NCBI RefSeq assembly: GCF_006716645.1
Contig: NZ_VFPL01000001.1
Location: 2,542,001-2,606,000, forward strand
DNA: 64,000 bases
DNA from: Arcticibacter tournemirensis
Lineage (GTDB): Bacteria > Bacteroidota > Bacteroidia > Sphingobacteriales > Sphingobacteriaceae
Direction: 5' to 3'
Shown: positions 24,889 to 35,100 of the stretch, in pieces
Numbering within the stretch: position 1 is the first letter of the stretch
Layout: every line of letters starts with the position of its first letter
Notes under the pieces: model-generated
Databases searched by the model: none
Seen by the model: only the letters and a program-made list of their open reading frames with translations
What the model was told of the DNA's origin: nothing
Program-made: the position numbers and the translations under genes

Positions 24889-25176
24889 ATGTATTTAAGT
24901 AAAGAGAAAAAGGCAGAGATTTTTGCCAAACATGGCAAAGGCGCCGAAGACACAGGTTCTGCCGAAGGCCAGGTAGCATTATTTACAACTCGTATTGCTC
25001 ATTTAACAGGGCATTTGAAGAAAAACAGGAAAGATTTTTCTACTCAGTTAGCACTTCAAAAATTAGTTGGTAAACGTCGTGCATTGTTATCTTATTTATA
25101 TAAGAAAGACATTGAAAGATATCGTGCTATCATCAAAGCATTAGAATTAAGGGATATCATTAAAACTATCAAATAA
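24889..25176 (+). CDS. rpsO: 30S ribosomal protein S15
   Basis: A 95-aa S15 protein, slightly longer than the 89 aa of E. coli as is usual in Bacteroidetes. The core motifs GSAEGQVALFTTRIAHLTGH, then LVGKRRALLSYLYKKD are present and bind 16S rRNA helices 20-22 in the platform of the small subunit. The neighbour downstream is pnp, the ancient rpsO-pnp pairing, but an intrinsic terminator sits between the two genes. Confidence 0.97.
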   Translation: MYLSKEKKAEIFAKHGKGAEDTGSAEGQVALFTTRIAHLTGHLKKNRKDFSTQLALQKLVGKRRALLSYLYKKDIERYRAIIKALELRDIIKTIK

Positions 25177-25194
25177 TTCTTTTTTTTAAAAATT

Positions 25195-25225
25195 AAAAGC
25201 CATCTCATCCGGGGATGGCTTTTTT
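25195..25225 (+). terminator. rpsO terminator
   Basis: A stem GCCATC/GATGGC flanked by AAAA and TTTTTT (25195-25225) forms a classical intrinsic terminator 18 bp after the rpsO stop codon. Read-through into pnp remains possible. Confidence 0.85.
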
Positions 25226-25307
25226 AGTTTAATTTAGCAAACAAAAAGTCTAAAATAAATTATTGATGTACTTCTAAAGACGAAAGGTACATTGCAATGA
25301 ACACAAG

Positions 25308-27455
25308 ATGAGTTACAATTTAATTAAAAAGTCGTTCGATTTAGGCGATGGCCGTACAATCGAAATCGAGACAGGCAAGCTGGCCAAACAGGCTGACGGT
25401 TCTGTCGTGGTAAAAATGGGTGATACAATGCTCCTGGCTACAGTTGTATCGTCTAAAGAAGCAAAAGAAGGTGTAGATTTCCTGCCCCTGTCTGTTGACT
25501 ACCAGGAAAAGTATGCAGCTACCGGACGTATTCCGGGTGGTTTCCTTCGCCGTGAGGCACGTTTATCAGATTATGAGGTATTGATCTCACGTTTGGTTGA
25601 CCGCGCACTGCGTCCGATGTTCCCGGAAGATTATCATGCTGAAACGCAGGTGATGATCTCCCTGATCTCTGCTGATAAAAATATCATGCCGGATTCATTA
25701 GCCGGACTTGCTGCTTCTGCAGCGCTTGCGGTTTCTGACATTCCGTTTAACGGCCCTATATCTGAAGTAAGGGTTGCAAAGGTTGATGGAAAGCTTGTAA
25801 TTAACCCTTATATGAGCGATCTGGAACGTGCTACCCTCGAGTTTATCGTTGCTGGTTCAGAAAACGATATCGTGATGGTGGAAGGCGAGTGCAGTGAGAT
25901 CTCTGAAGAGGAAATGGTTGAAGCGATTGAATTTGCACACCGGGCCATAAAGGTACAGGTGCAGGCGCAGCGCGAACTGACTGAAGCTACAGGAAAGACT
26001 GAAAAACGCGTATACTCTCATGAACACAGTAATCCTGAATTAAAGGAACGTGTGTATGCTGCAACGTATCAGAAAGTATACGAAATTGCTAAATCGGGTT
26101 CTGCAAAACACGAGCGTTCTGAAAAATTCGAACAGATTCAGAATGAGTTCATCCTTACACTGGGTGAAGAAGTTGATGATGTTACGAAATTCCTTGCAAA
26201 GAAATATTTCCATGATGTACAGTATGACGCTGTCCGTAATCTGGTTCTTGACGAAGGAATCCGATTGGATGGCCGTGATGTACGCACCGTACGTCCGATC
26301 TGGAGTGAAGTAGGATATTTGCCTGCTGCACACGGTTCTGCTGTATTTACCCGTGGCGAAACCCAATCACTGACTACAGTGACACTGGGAACGAAACTGG
26401 ATGAGCAGATGATTGACGGAGCCTTTATCAATGGTTATCAGAAATTTATCCTGCATTACAATTTCCCTGGCTTTTCGACAGGTGAAGTTCGTATGAACCG
26501 TGGCGCCGGTCGCCGTGAAATCGGCCATGGTAACCTGGCTCAGCGTTCATTGAAGAAAGTTCTTCCTGAAGGTGATGATAATCCGTATACAATCCGCGTA
26601 GTTTCTGATATCCTTGAATCGAATGGTTCGTCGTCTATGGCAACTGTTTGTGCCGGTACACTGGCGCTTATGGACGCAGGGGTTAAATTAAAGGCTCCGG
26701 TTTCTGGTATCGCAATGGGTTTAATTACCGATGAGAAAACCGGAAAATATGCTGTATTAACCGATATCCTCGGCGATGAGGATCATTTAGGTGACATGGA
26801 CTTCAAGGTAACCGGTACTGAAAATGGTATTGTTGCCTGCCAGATGGACCTTAAGATCAACGGGTTGAGATGGGAAGTTTTAAGAGGTGCGTTAGAACAG
26901 GCTAAGGAAGGCCGTCTTCATATCCTGAACGAAATGAAGAAGACTCTTGCTGAACCACGTACTGACTTGAAACCTCACGCTCCGCGTATCGTAGTGCTTA
27001 AGATAGACAAAGAGTTTATCGGCGCGGTAATCGGACCAGGTGGTAAGATCATCCAGGAAATGCAGCGCGAAACGAATACTACGATCACTATCGAAGAAAA
27101 AGATAATCAGGGTATCGTTAGTATCTTCGCTCCGGATAAAGATGCAATTGACAGTGCGGTAAGACGTATTAAAGGCATCGTAGCTAAACCGGAAGTTGGA
27201 GAGATCTACGAAGGTAAGGTGAAATCGATCATGCCTTTCGGCGCTTTCGTTGAGATCCTTCCTGGCAAAGACGGATTACTTCACATTTCTGAAATAGACT
27301 GGAAACGTTACGAAACGATGGACGGTATATTCCAGGTTGGTGACGAAGTTCGTGTGAAACTTCTGGATGTAGATAAGCAAGGCAAGCTGAAGCTTTCCAG
27401 AAAAGCTCTTCTGCCAAGGCCTCCAAAGCCTGAAGGTAAACCGGCTGGCGAGTAA
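25308..27455 (+). CDS. pnp: Polynucleotide phosphorylase
   Basis: A 715-aa phosphorolytic 3'-5' exoribonuclease that forms the ring of the RNA degradosome-like machinery. Two RNase PH-like domains (about 10-215 and 310-540) are followed by a KH domain with the GXXG loop ([12 protein letters not shown], about 575-586) and an S1 domain (about 620-690, with [20 protein letters not shown]). The motif [14 protein letters not shown] and the phosphate-binding GSSSMATVC segment are intact. Length is normal. It follows rpsO after a terminator and has its own terminator at 27486. Confidence 0.97.
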   Translation: MSYNLIKKSFDLGDGRTIEIETGKLAKQADGSVVVKMGDTMLLATVVSSKEAKEGVDFLPLSVDYQEKYAATGRIPGGFLRREARLSDYEVLISRLVDRALRPMFPEDYHAETQVMISLISADKNIMPDSLAGLAASAALAVSDIPFNGPISEVRVAKVDGKLVINPYMSDLERATLEFIVAGSENDIVMVEGECSEISEEEMVEAIEFAHRAIKVQVQAQRELTEATGKTEKRVYSHEHSNPELKERVYAATYQKVYEIAKSGSAKHERSEKFEQIQNEFILTLGEEVDDVTKFLAKKYFHDVQYDAVRNLVLDEGIRLDGRDVRTVRPIWSEVGYLPAAHGSAVFTRGETQSLTTVTLGTKLDEQMIDGAFINGYQKFILHYNFPGFSTGEVRMNRGAGRREIGHGNLAQRSLKKVLPEGDDNPYTIRVVSDILESNGSSSMATVCAGTLALMDAGVKLKAPVSGIAMGLITDEKTGKYAVLTDILGDEDHLGDMDFKVTGTENGIVACQMDLKINGLRWEVLRGALEQAKEGRLHILNEMKKTLAEPRTDLKPHAPRIVVLKIDKEFIGAVIGPGGKIIQEMQRETNTTITIEEKDNQGIVSIFAPDKDAIDSAVRRIKGIVAKPEVGEIYEGKVKSIMPFGAFVEILPGKDGLLHISEIDWKRYETMDGIFQVGDEVRVKLLDVDKQGKLKLSRKALLPRPPKPEGKPAGE

Positions 27456-27485
27456 TAGCTGAAGTTTACTGAATAATAGAACATT

Positions 27486-27523
27486 AAAGGTTGTTTCGCG
27501 ATATCGTGAAGCAACCTTTTTTT
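27486..27523 (+). terminator. pnp terminator
   Basis: Arms 27486-27497 and 27508-27519 pair over 12 bp (one G-U), with a nested CGAT/ATCG element in the loop, followed by a run of T to 27523. It lies 31 bp after the pnp stop codon. Confidence 0.88.
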
Positions 27524-27709
27524 GTTTGATGCCTGAACTGATTTCTTATTAGTCTGCCCCTTAAATTTTCTGTATTTCCTTCTTTGTCCTGCTGGTTTTT
27601 ATTTTGTAGCTTAGTAATTACTAACGATATAGTAACTAACCAGAAATCTAAAGCTTATGGGGTAGCCTCCACTATCCTAACATTAATCGCAAAAACCAAT
27701 GAACTAATC

Positions 27710-29263
27710 ATGAGAAAAACATTTTATTCTTCCGTGAAATCTATTCTTGTCAGCTTATTAATAGTTCACACAACTGGCTTAAATAGCTTGAAAGCTCAAG
27801 TAAAGGCGAACAAAACAACGCCGATTGAAAGGGCGGCGCAGCTAAGCTTAGCAAAGGCTGTTGAAACTGACATGAAAAATCTGGATCTCCATAACAAGTT
27901 TATCAGGAGCTTTAGGGGAAAGAATCAGCTTCTCGATTCGCAGTATGTTGTATGGGCGGCCAAATATCCATATATCAGGGAGGTGCCATTTGCCATAGGC
28001 CGGTATTATGCCAATCTGGAATTACCTCAGGCAAGGGACTGGTTATTTCGTGTCGTTAAAATCGATTCTCTTATGGCCGAGGCCTGGGTTTTATTATCAT
28101 ATGATGCCGTCAGAAGGGGAGATAGAAATCTGGAGCAGGATTATTTATTGAAGGCGTTAAATACCGGTAACGCAACATCAAAAGACTTTTTAAACTACGC
28201 GTATTACTATAAAAACAAGGATCAGGAGAAATTTCACACGCTGCTATCGGAGTTGATTCAAAAATTTAAGGGGGATCCTAACAGCGCATGGGCTCTGTCG
28301 TTAATTGCGCAGGACACTCAGGATAAGCAGAAAAAGAAAGTTTTGTACGACAGCTTATATAATGAATATTCGGGTGCAAAGTTCTCCGAAGCAGAATCTG
28401 GATTGTCATTGTATTTTCTCGAGCTTTTGGATGAAGACCCCCGGGCTGCGCATTTGTTGGTGCGGAAGATTCTGAATGACGGAAAGCTTAAGAAGTGGTA
28501 TTGGGTGGATAAAGAAAGGGTTGCCCGTCAGTTTTTCACAGTAGATTCTTTGCTTCTGGCTGGTGATTTGAGTCAGGCCTCCAAAGTGGCAGATTCAATA
28601 GACTTGATGGATCCTCACAAGGCAGAGCATATTATGGCAGAGGAAAGCCTCTTGTTGTTGAAGGCGAAAGTGAATAAGTACAATAATTTATTGAAGGCTG
28701 CCTATGACAGCCTTATTCTCTACTATAGTAAGAAGCCGTCTGATAAGGTTTTTTCTGCGTTATTAGCTAATGCAGGAGACATGAATATTTCGAAGGACAG
28801 CCTGTACATAGATATTTGGAAAATAAGGGATAGCCTGTCTAAACCTGCTACGGATTTTAGTCTCGTTAATTTTCTCGATGGACAGAAGGTATCGTTGAGT
28901 GATTTAAAAGGTAAAGTAGTATTGCTGACTTATTGGTTTCCAGGCTGCGGCCCCTGCCGCCGTGAGTTTCCTTTTTTTGAAAAAGCTGTCGGGAAGTATG
29001 CGGAAGATATAAAATACGTCGGTATCAACCTCATAAATAAACAGGACGACTATGTTGTTTCTTATATGAAATCTTCCGGATATACTTTCATTCCTTTGCA
29101 GAACGATCCGAAATGGGATAAAGGAACATTATATGCTTCAGGGGCACCGGTGAATTTTCTGATAGATCGCCAGGGGAGGATAGTATTCTCTCAGTTTTTT
29201 ATTAATGAAGAGAACTATGATATGTTTGAGACGATGATCGCTGAGATGATAGATAGAGGCTGA
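27710..29263 (+). CDS. TlpA-family thioredoxin-like envelope protein with helical repeats
   Basis: A 517-aa exported protein. It has a signal peptide (about residues 1-29, MRKTFYSSVKSILVSLLIVH with cleavage near LKAQ), a long helical, TPR-like region (about 45-370) and a C-terminal TlpA/AhpC-TSA domain with the redox motif GCGPC (cysteines 413 and 416, in WFPGCGPCRREF). I start it at ATG 27710 because a signal peptide begins there; the frame opens 126 bp earlier but with a non-homologous hydrophobic leader. It likely works in the periplasm in thiol-disulfide exchange. It precedes the PASTA gene by 29 bp, so the two may be co-transcribed. Partner proteins unknown. Confidence 0.85.
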   Translation: MRKTFYSSVKSILVSLLIVHTTGLNSLKAQVKANKTTPIERAAQLSLAKAVETDMKNLDLHNKFIRSFRGKNQLLDSQYVVWAAKYPYIREVPFAIGRYYANLELPQARDWLFRVVKIDSLMAEAWVLLSYDAVRRGDRNLEQDYLLKALNTGNATSKDFLNYAYYYKNKDQEKFHTLLSELIQKFKGDPNSAWALSLIAQDTQDKQKKKVLYDSLYNEYSGAKFSEAESGLSLYFLELLDEDPRAAHLLVRKILNDGKLKKWYWVDKERVARQFFTVDSLLLAGDLSQASKVADSIDLMDPHKAEHIMAEESLLLLKAKVNKYNNLLKAAYDSLILYYSKKPSDKVFSALLANAGDMNISKDSLYIDIWKIRDSLSKPATDFSLVNFLDGQKVSLSDLKGKVVLLTYWFPGCGPCRREFPFFEKAVGKYAEDIKYVGINLINKQDDYVVSYMKSSGYTFIPLQNDPKWDKGTLYASGAPVNFLIDRQGRIVFSQFFINEENYDMFETMIAEMIDRG

Positions 29264-29292
29264 TACTGAAGTAATCTTCGACTCTATAATAT

Positions 29293-30060
29293 ATGAATAG
29301 GCTTTTCCTATACCTGCGGACGATAGAATTTCGTAAAAATTTCCTACTAGCTATCCTATCCGTAATTATCCTTATTGTGTCAGTATTCTTTGCACTTAGA
29401 AGTTATACAAGGCATGGTGAATCCTTACCTGTTCCTGATTTAAAAGGCTTGAAAATTGAGGAGGCTGTGGCTTTGTTAAGAGACAGGGGACTCAGGTATT
29501 CCATTGATTCTCTCTACATTGCTGACTTGCCTGGAGGGACTATCACAGAACAGGATCCCGCCCCTAATACTACGGTTAAAGCAAAGCGTACCATTTATTT
29601 AACTGTAGTAAAAAAGCACCCGCCCGATATCAGCTTCCCCGATATAGAAAATAAACCGCTCGAGGAAGCGAAGGCAATACTTCTGAATGCCGGTATAAAG
29701 ATTGGAAACATGACTTATAGGTCGCATGTCTCACTAAATACTGTTCTCGGAGCATCACTGAATGGGAAATTTGTTCATGCCGGCGATGTCGTACCTAAGG
29801 GTGTCAGTATAAATCTCACGCTGGGTGATGGCAAAGGTGATGCCGAAGTCGATATTCCGAATCTGATCGGCCTGACTCTCAATGAAGCGCGTCTTGCCGC
29901 ATCCGGAGGTAGTTCTTCATTAAGTATTGGAGAGGTCATTTACGAAGGTTCTATAGCGGATACTTCAAAGGCCGTAATTATCAGGCAAAACCCGGTTGCC
30001 AGTGACACTTTAGTTCAGATTCCGATAGGAAGCCGAATTAATATCGTACTTTCTCAATAG
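29293..30060 (+). CDS. Membrane-anchored protein with three PASTA domains
   Basis: A 255-aa protein with one N-terminal TM helix (about residues 17-36) and three extracytoplasmic PASTA domains (about 45-113, 114-185 and 187-255), each with the pattern PDLKGLKIEEAVALLRDRGL or a variant of it. There is no kinase domain, which is normal for the stand-alone PASTA proteins of Bacteroidetes. PASTA domains bind peptidoglycan stem peptides or beta-lactams in other proteins; a cell-wall role is inferred. It lies 29 bp after the TlpA-like gene. Confidence 0.9.
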   Translation: MNRLFLYLRTIEFRKNFLLAILSVIILIVSVFFALRSYTRHGESLPVPDLKGLKIEEAVALLRDRGLRYSIDSLYIADLPGGTITEQDPAPNTTVKAKRTIYLTVVKKHPPDISFPDIENKPLEEAKAILLNAGIKIGNMTYRSHVSLNTVLGASLNGKFVHAGDVVPKGVSINLTLGDGKGDAEVDIPNLIGLTLNEARLAASGGSSSLSIGEVIYEGSIADTSKAVIIRQNPVASDTLVQIPIGSRINIVLSQ

Positions 30061-30093
30061 TATTTGTCGCAGCCTTTCAAAAGAATCGGAATC

Positions 30094-30101
30094 TATCTTT
30101 G
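30094..30101 (+). promoter_or_regulatory. Orphan -7 box in a gene-free spacer
   Basis: TATCTTTG matches TAnnTTTG on the plus strand, but no plus-strand gene follows for about 900 bp. A 15-nt inverted repeat (30132-30146, TTACTTC/GAAGTAA) lies just downstream. A small RNA is possible; chance is as likely. Confidence 0.2.
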
Positions 30102-30224
30102 TATACTGTGCGATGGCAGCAATAATAATAGTTACTTCTGAAGTAAGTGTATTTGGGTATCGTTATTAGCGGTTAAAAAATGAGTAGTTCATGCTTGTTT
30201 AGTATTTTAAGGGCTAAGCAAGAG

Positions 30225-30836
30225 TCAGTTTAAATACAATAGTAATGCTAAAGGCAGGTATTCTTTAAGTTCTTCGCGCAGGAGTTTAAGGGCCTGCTGG
30301 ATGCGGTAGTCGACTGTTTTAGGTGAAACATTGAGCTTTAATGCAATATCCTTATAAGTCATATTTTGAAACCGGTTCATTTCAAAGGCTACTTTGTATG
30401 ATTCGGGAAGCGCAGATATTGCAGTCTTTAACCGTTGTTTAAGTTCCTCGAAAATGTAGAAGTCGGGATCGTTGAATGTGCCTAACATTTCAGCCTGCAG
30501 AATATTGTCCCTTTTCTGCTTTACCTTGTTTCTATTGATTAAGGTGATGCATTTATTTCTTACGGATCGGAATAAGTAGTTTTGGACAGAAGTATCGACT
30601 GTTGCGTTTTTCCTGTTTTCCCAAAGCCATAGCATGATGTCCTGAACGATTTCTTCGGCATCTTCCATGTCTACAAATTGTGCTGCATAGGCGCATAATT
30701 TCGGATAATATCTTATGAACAAGGAATCAAATGCACTATAGCTTCCCTTGCAGATGGCTTTGTAGAGTATTTCGTCAGTCTGAATCGTTGCTTTTATCAC
30801 CGTTATAAAAGGATGCTGAAACGCATTGTATCTCAA
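30225..30836 (-). CDS. ECF sigma-70 factor, FecI-like, of the polysaccharide locus
   Basis: A 203-aa group IV sigma factor. Sigma region 2 spans about residues 30-95 (with VDMEDAEEIVQDIMLWLWEN), and region 4 about 135-190 with the helix-turn-helix TYKDIALKLNVSPKTVDYRI. It contains no signal or TM segment. It is divergent from the FecR gene at 31015 and so forms the usual Bacteroidetes FecI/FecR pair controlling the SusC/SusD operon downstream. The expected mechanism is that SusC, FecR and this factor form a relay from the outer membrane to transcription; that is inferred from family and position. Confidence 0.9.
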   Translation of the reverse strand: MRYNAFQHPFITVIKATIQTDEILYKAICKGSYSAFDSLFIRYYPKLCAYAAQFVDMEDAEEIVQDIMLWLWENRKNATVDTSVQNYLFRSVRNKCITLINRNKVKQKRDNILQAEMLGTFNDPDFYIFEELKQRLKTAISALPESYKVAFEMNRFQNMTYKDIALKLNVSPKTVDYRIQQALKLLREELKEYLPLALLLYLN

Positions 30837-31014
30837 ATATAAGCGATAATTTTTTAAGGAAACGCGCGTTCTGCGTTTAAAAGCTGTTTTTTTGGGGAGT
30901 AACCTTTTGATAATTAGTCGCGTTCTTTTGCATCTGAAAAAAAAGAATAAAAATCACCTGTCTGTTTAGGACATTTTCTTTGTCGTTAGTCATATATACA
31001 TTGAATGCACAAAA

Positions 31015-32040
31015 ATGACCGGAAGTCCAGACATAAATGAATCAACACTTATCCGTTACTTTTCAAATGAGTTAACAGAAGAGGAAAGAAAAGAGGTAGA
31101 GGACTGGATCGCTCTTTCTGATGAAAACAGGAAGGCTGCGAGAGAGGTGTACTACATCATTGCAGCCGGGGACGCTTTTTCGGTAATGAATACTGTCGAT
31201 ACGCGGGGTGCACTTCGTAAGGTAAGGGAAAGGATGCACATCCGGGAAAGAAAAACTACCCCTGTTGCTCTTTTTTATTTTCAACGTGCGGCGGCTATAT
31301 TATTTATTCCGCTTATTGGTGCCTTATTATACCTTCTGTTCTTTAAGATGGAAAAGTATGGTCAACAGTTTGTTGAGGTGAGGACAAATCCCGGGATGGT
31401 TACAAAAATTACACTTCCCGACAGCTCGAAAGTTTGGCTGAATTCAGATTCCTATATCAGATATCCGATGAGTTTTGAGGAAGGGCAACGAAAGGTGGAA
31501 ATATCGGGGGAGGCGTTCTTCGATGTAGAAAAAGACGCAGAGCGTGAATTTGTTGTCGCTACATCGGAGGGTGTGGATATAAGAGTGCTGGGAACGCAGT
31601 TTAATATAGAAGCGTACAAAGGAATGGAGAATATTTCTGCAACGCTTTTAACCGGTAAGATAAATTTAGTTTATACCAACAATGAGAATAAGAAGGCAGG
31701 AGTGCTGTTAAATCCGAACCAAAAAGTTGTATTTAATAAATCGCAGGCAACTGTTAAAATGTATACCGTGGATGTGAGTCCCGATATTGCCTGGAGAGAC
31801 GGGAAGATCGTTTTTCATAATACAGCATTAAGTGATGCTTTAAAGATGCTTGAGAAACGCTTTAATGTAAAATTCAGAATACTTAATCCGGGGCTGAAAG
31901 AGAATTACTTTACAGGTACGTTTGTTAATCAGCAATTGGAAAATATTCTCAAGCATTTTGAACTGTCTTCGAATATCAGATATCGTTATATTAAACCGAA
32001 GCCAGCGGAAACCACTAATACAATTATTGAAATTTACTAA
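31015..32040 (+). CDS. FecR-family anti-sigma factor
   Basis: A 341-aa inner-membrane anti-sigma factor. An N-terminal cytosolic domain (1-85), a single TM helix (about 90-113, AAAILFIPLIGALLYLLFF), a periplasmic FecR domain (about 125-220, with TLPDSSKVWLNSDSYIRYP and ISGEAFFDV) and a C-terminal STN-like DUF4974 domain (about 260-335) are all in the usual order. It is divergent from the ECF sigma gene and 147 bp upstream of susC. Its C-terminal domain should meet the STN domain of the SusC-like receptor. Confidence 0.94.
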   Translation: MTGSPDINESTLIRYFSNELTEEERKEVEDWIALSDENRKAAREVYYIIAAGDAFSVMNTVDTRGALRKVRERMHIRERKTTPVALFYFQRAAAILFIPLIGALLYLLFFKMEKYGQQFVEVRTNPGMVTKITLPDSSKVWLNSDSYIRYPMSFEEGQRKVEISGEAFFDVEKDAEREFVVATSEGVDIRVLGTQFNIEAYKGMENISATLLTGKINLVYTNNENKKAGVLLNPNQKVVFNKSQATVKMYTVDVSPDIAWRDGKIVFHNTALSDALKMLEKRFNVKFRILNPGLKENYFTGTFVNQQLENILKHFELSSNIRYRYIKPKPAETTNTIIEIY

Positions 32041-32086
32041 CCACTAAAGGATGAACATGAAGCATACCAAGACATGACATGAAAAA

Positions 32087-32120
32087 CATACAGGAAAATA
32101 TTGGCGTATTTCCCTGTATG
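32087..32120 (+). promoter_or_regulatory. Hairpin in the fecR-susC spacer
   Basis: Arms 32087-32100 and 32107-32120 pair over 14 bp with one mismatch around a 6-nt loop. No T-run follows, so it is not a plain terminator. It may protect or regulate the susC leader. Confidence 0.55.
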
Positions 32121-32187
32121 TAAACAGATCAGACTTGACTGTAACCAAGTCTTAAACCTATTTTTTTACTTGTAATCATTCAAATTT

Positions 32188-35100
32188 ATGGATAAAAATT
32201 TTTATGTCCAATGCTATTGGATTGTAAAAACAGTACGGCTAACCAATCTAAAAATACCACTACACATGAAGCTGTTTTTTTTCGCAATATTTCTCTCTGT
32301 TTGTATTGCAAACGCTGCTACGAGTTACGGACAGCTGATAAGTTTGAAAGAGAAGGACCGGAGAGTAGAGGATGTTCTGAAAAAGATAGAGGAACAGACC
32401 GGTTATACCTTCTTCTATAACACCAAACAGTTTGATATTAACAGAAAGATTAATCTGACGGTTGACAGAAAGGACGTATTTAAAGTTCTTGATGATCTGT
32501 TCAGGGGGACTCGTATATCGTATACGGTACTTAATAAGAGTATCATTCTTTCAAATTTGCATTATGCAGATGCCGAAAGATCCGGAGCAGTTTCAGAACA
32601 AGCATTTCAGGACAAGGTAATAAAAGGAATTGTTACCGACAGTAAAGGGGAGCCTGTTATTGGAGCAACTGTGAGGATAGAAGGATCGGCAAAAGGTACT
32701 TCAACCGACATGAACGGAAGGTTCACCATCACAGCGAACATAGGTGCAATACTTAAAATTACCTATATGGGTTTTTTACCTGTGGAAATCCCTGTTACGA
32801 GGGATATCCCTGCTTTGCTTCGAACAGAGCTTCGTGAAGATCTTCGCCAGCTGGATGAAGTGGTAGTGGTAGGATATGGGGTACAAAGGAAAAGTGATGT
32901 AACCGGGGCTATTTCGTCCGTTTCATCCAAGAAGCTAAATACAATTCCCTCTACCAGTCTCGGAGAAATGTTGAGGGGGAACGCAGCAGGTGTCCAGGTA
33001 ACTATGAGTAATGCAGCACCAGGCGGAAGCTCGTCTATTCTCATAAGAGGGCGCCGGTCGTTATCTGGAGATAATGCTCCTCTTTTTATTGTAGATGGTG
33101 TTCCAATGGCGAGTATTGATGATGTCAATTCGAACGATGTTCAGTCCGTAGAAGTATTAAAGGATGCATCGGCTCAGTCTATTTACGGGGCGCGTGCAGC
33201 CAACGGGGTTATTCTGGTAACTACTAAACGGGGTGTTTCGGGTAAAGCCAAAGTAAGTTATAGTGGTTACGCGGCATCACAAAGTCTGAACCGGAACTTT
33301 GAGTTTTACAATGGTGAAGAGTGGGCGGCATACAGGAAGGAAGCTTTTTATAATGCTAACGGTTATTATGATGAAACGGAAGCATTCAGGGGACTGATGC
33401 TGGATGCTTTGAAGTCAGGAGAATGGGTTGACTGGGAAAAACTAATGCTTAATCCGGCCTGGCAGCATAAACACGATGTATTTATTCAGTCGGGGAATGA
33501 TAAAACTAAGTATGCACTTGGTCTTGGGTATTTTAGTCAGGATGGGATGGTGCTTAACTCAGACTTTGAACGATTGACGGGACGTCTGAATGTCGACCAG
33601 AAATTATCAAAGAATGTAACGGTTGGCTCTAATATTTCTTTTATGAAATCGTGGAAAAATACAGCCGACGGAACGTTCAACTCCTTTATCACCATGCCTC
33701 CGCTTGCTAAAGTATATAATGACGACGGGTCCTTGCGTGAAGATGTAACAGAAGCCGGAGAATCACATTATAATCCCCTTTGGAATATAAATAATTCGGA
33801 GAACAAAAGTGAGACAGAAAGATTGCTGATTAATGTTTTTGCGGATATAGCACTTGCCAAAGGCACATCATACCGGGCAAATGCCAGTATAAGTAACAGA
33901 ACTGTTCATGGTAATACCTATCAGGGTGTCAACCATACAACCGGCAGGAATAACGACGGTCGTGCAACGGTTTCAACCAGCTTTGCAAATGATTACCTGT
34001 TCGAAAACATCTTCAACTTCAAGAAAGATTTCGGTAAGGTTCACCAACTCGACGCCACGCTGATGCAAAGCGTGAATGTTATAAAATGGAAAAATATCGG
34101 TTTGAATGGTACTGGTTTCCCGAATGACGATCTTTCATACAACGGAATTGGCTCGGCTTCTGAATACGGAAGTCCATCCTGGGAACTGTCTGATCGTAAA
34201 CTGCTCTCTTATCTCGGGAGACTCAGATATAATTTCATGGGAAAATACCTGTTTACAGCGGCCATGAGAATTGACGGATCGTCTGTATTCGGAAAAAATA
34301 ATAAATATGGTTATTTCCCGTCGGCTGCTTTTGCCTGGCGTGTAAAAGAAGAGCCGTTTTTGAAGGAATCAGTATGGATATCTAATTTAAAACTGCGCCT
34401 GAGTTACGGACAGGTAGGTAACCAGGGTGTAACTCCCTATACCACCCTTGGTCTGGCCGATAAATATCTTACGGAATTTGGTAATTCCACGGCAATAGGC
34501 TATCTCCCGGGAAGTGATCTTTGGAACCCGAATCTGAAATGGGAAACATCCACATCGGCAAATGCCGGACTCGATTTCGGATTCCTTAGAGAGCGGATCA
34601 GCGGGGCGTTCGAGTTTTATGATACCCAAACCACCGACCTCCTCGTAAGCCGGTCGCTTTCCAGAACTTCCGGATACGCTAACCAGATGGTCAACCTTGG
34701 TCATGTACAAAACCGTGGGGTTGAACTTTCTCTGAATTCGGTAGTGGTCGATAGTAAGAGTTTTTCATGGAATGTTAATCTTTCGTATACGCAGAATTGG
34801 AATAAGATAAAAAAGATCAACGGAGAGGTTGATAATACCGGAAAGCCAAAGGACGATATCAACAACAACTGGTTTATTGGTAGTCCGATCAATGTTTATT
34901 ATGATTATGCGTTCGATGGAATATGGCAAAAGGATGTTGATATTGCAAGTTCATATATGCCTGCGGCAACACCGGGAAGTATAAGGGTTAAAGATGTGAA
35001 CGGTGATCATCAGATATCGGCCGACGACAGGATCATAATGCAGCGTGATCCTGAATGGATAGGGACCCTCGGGACGACTCTTAACTGGAAAGCTTTTGAT

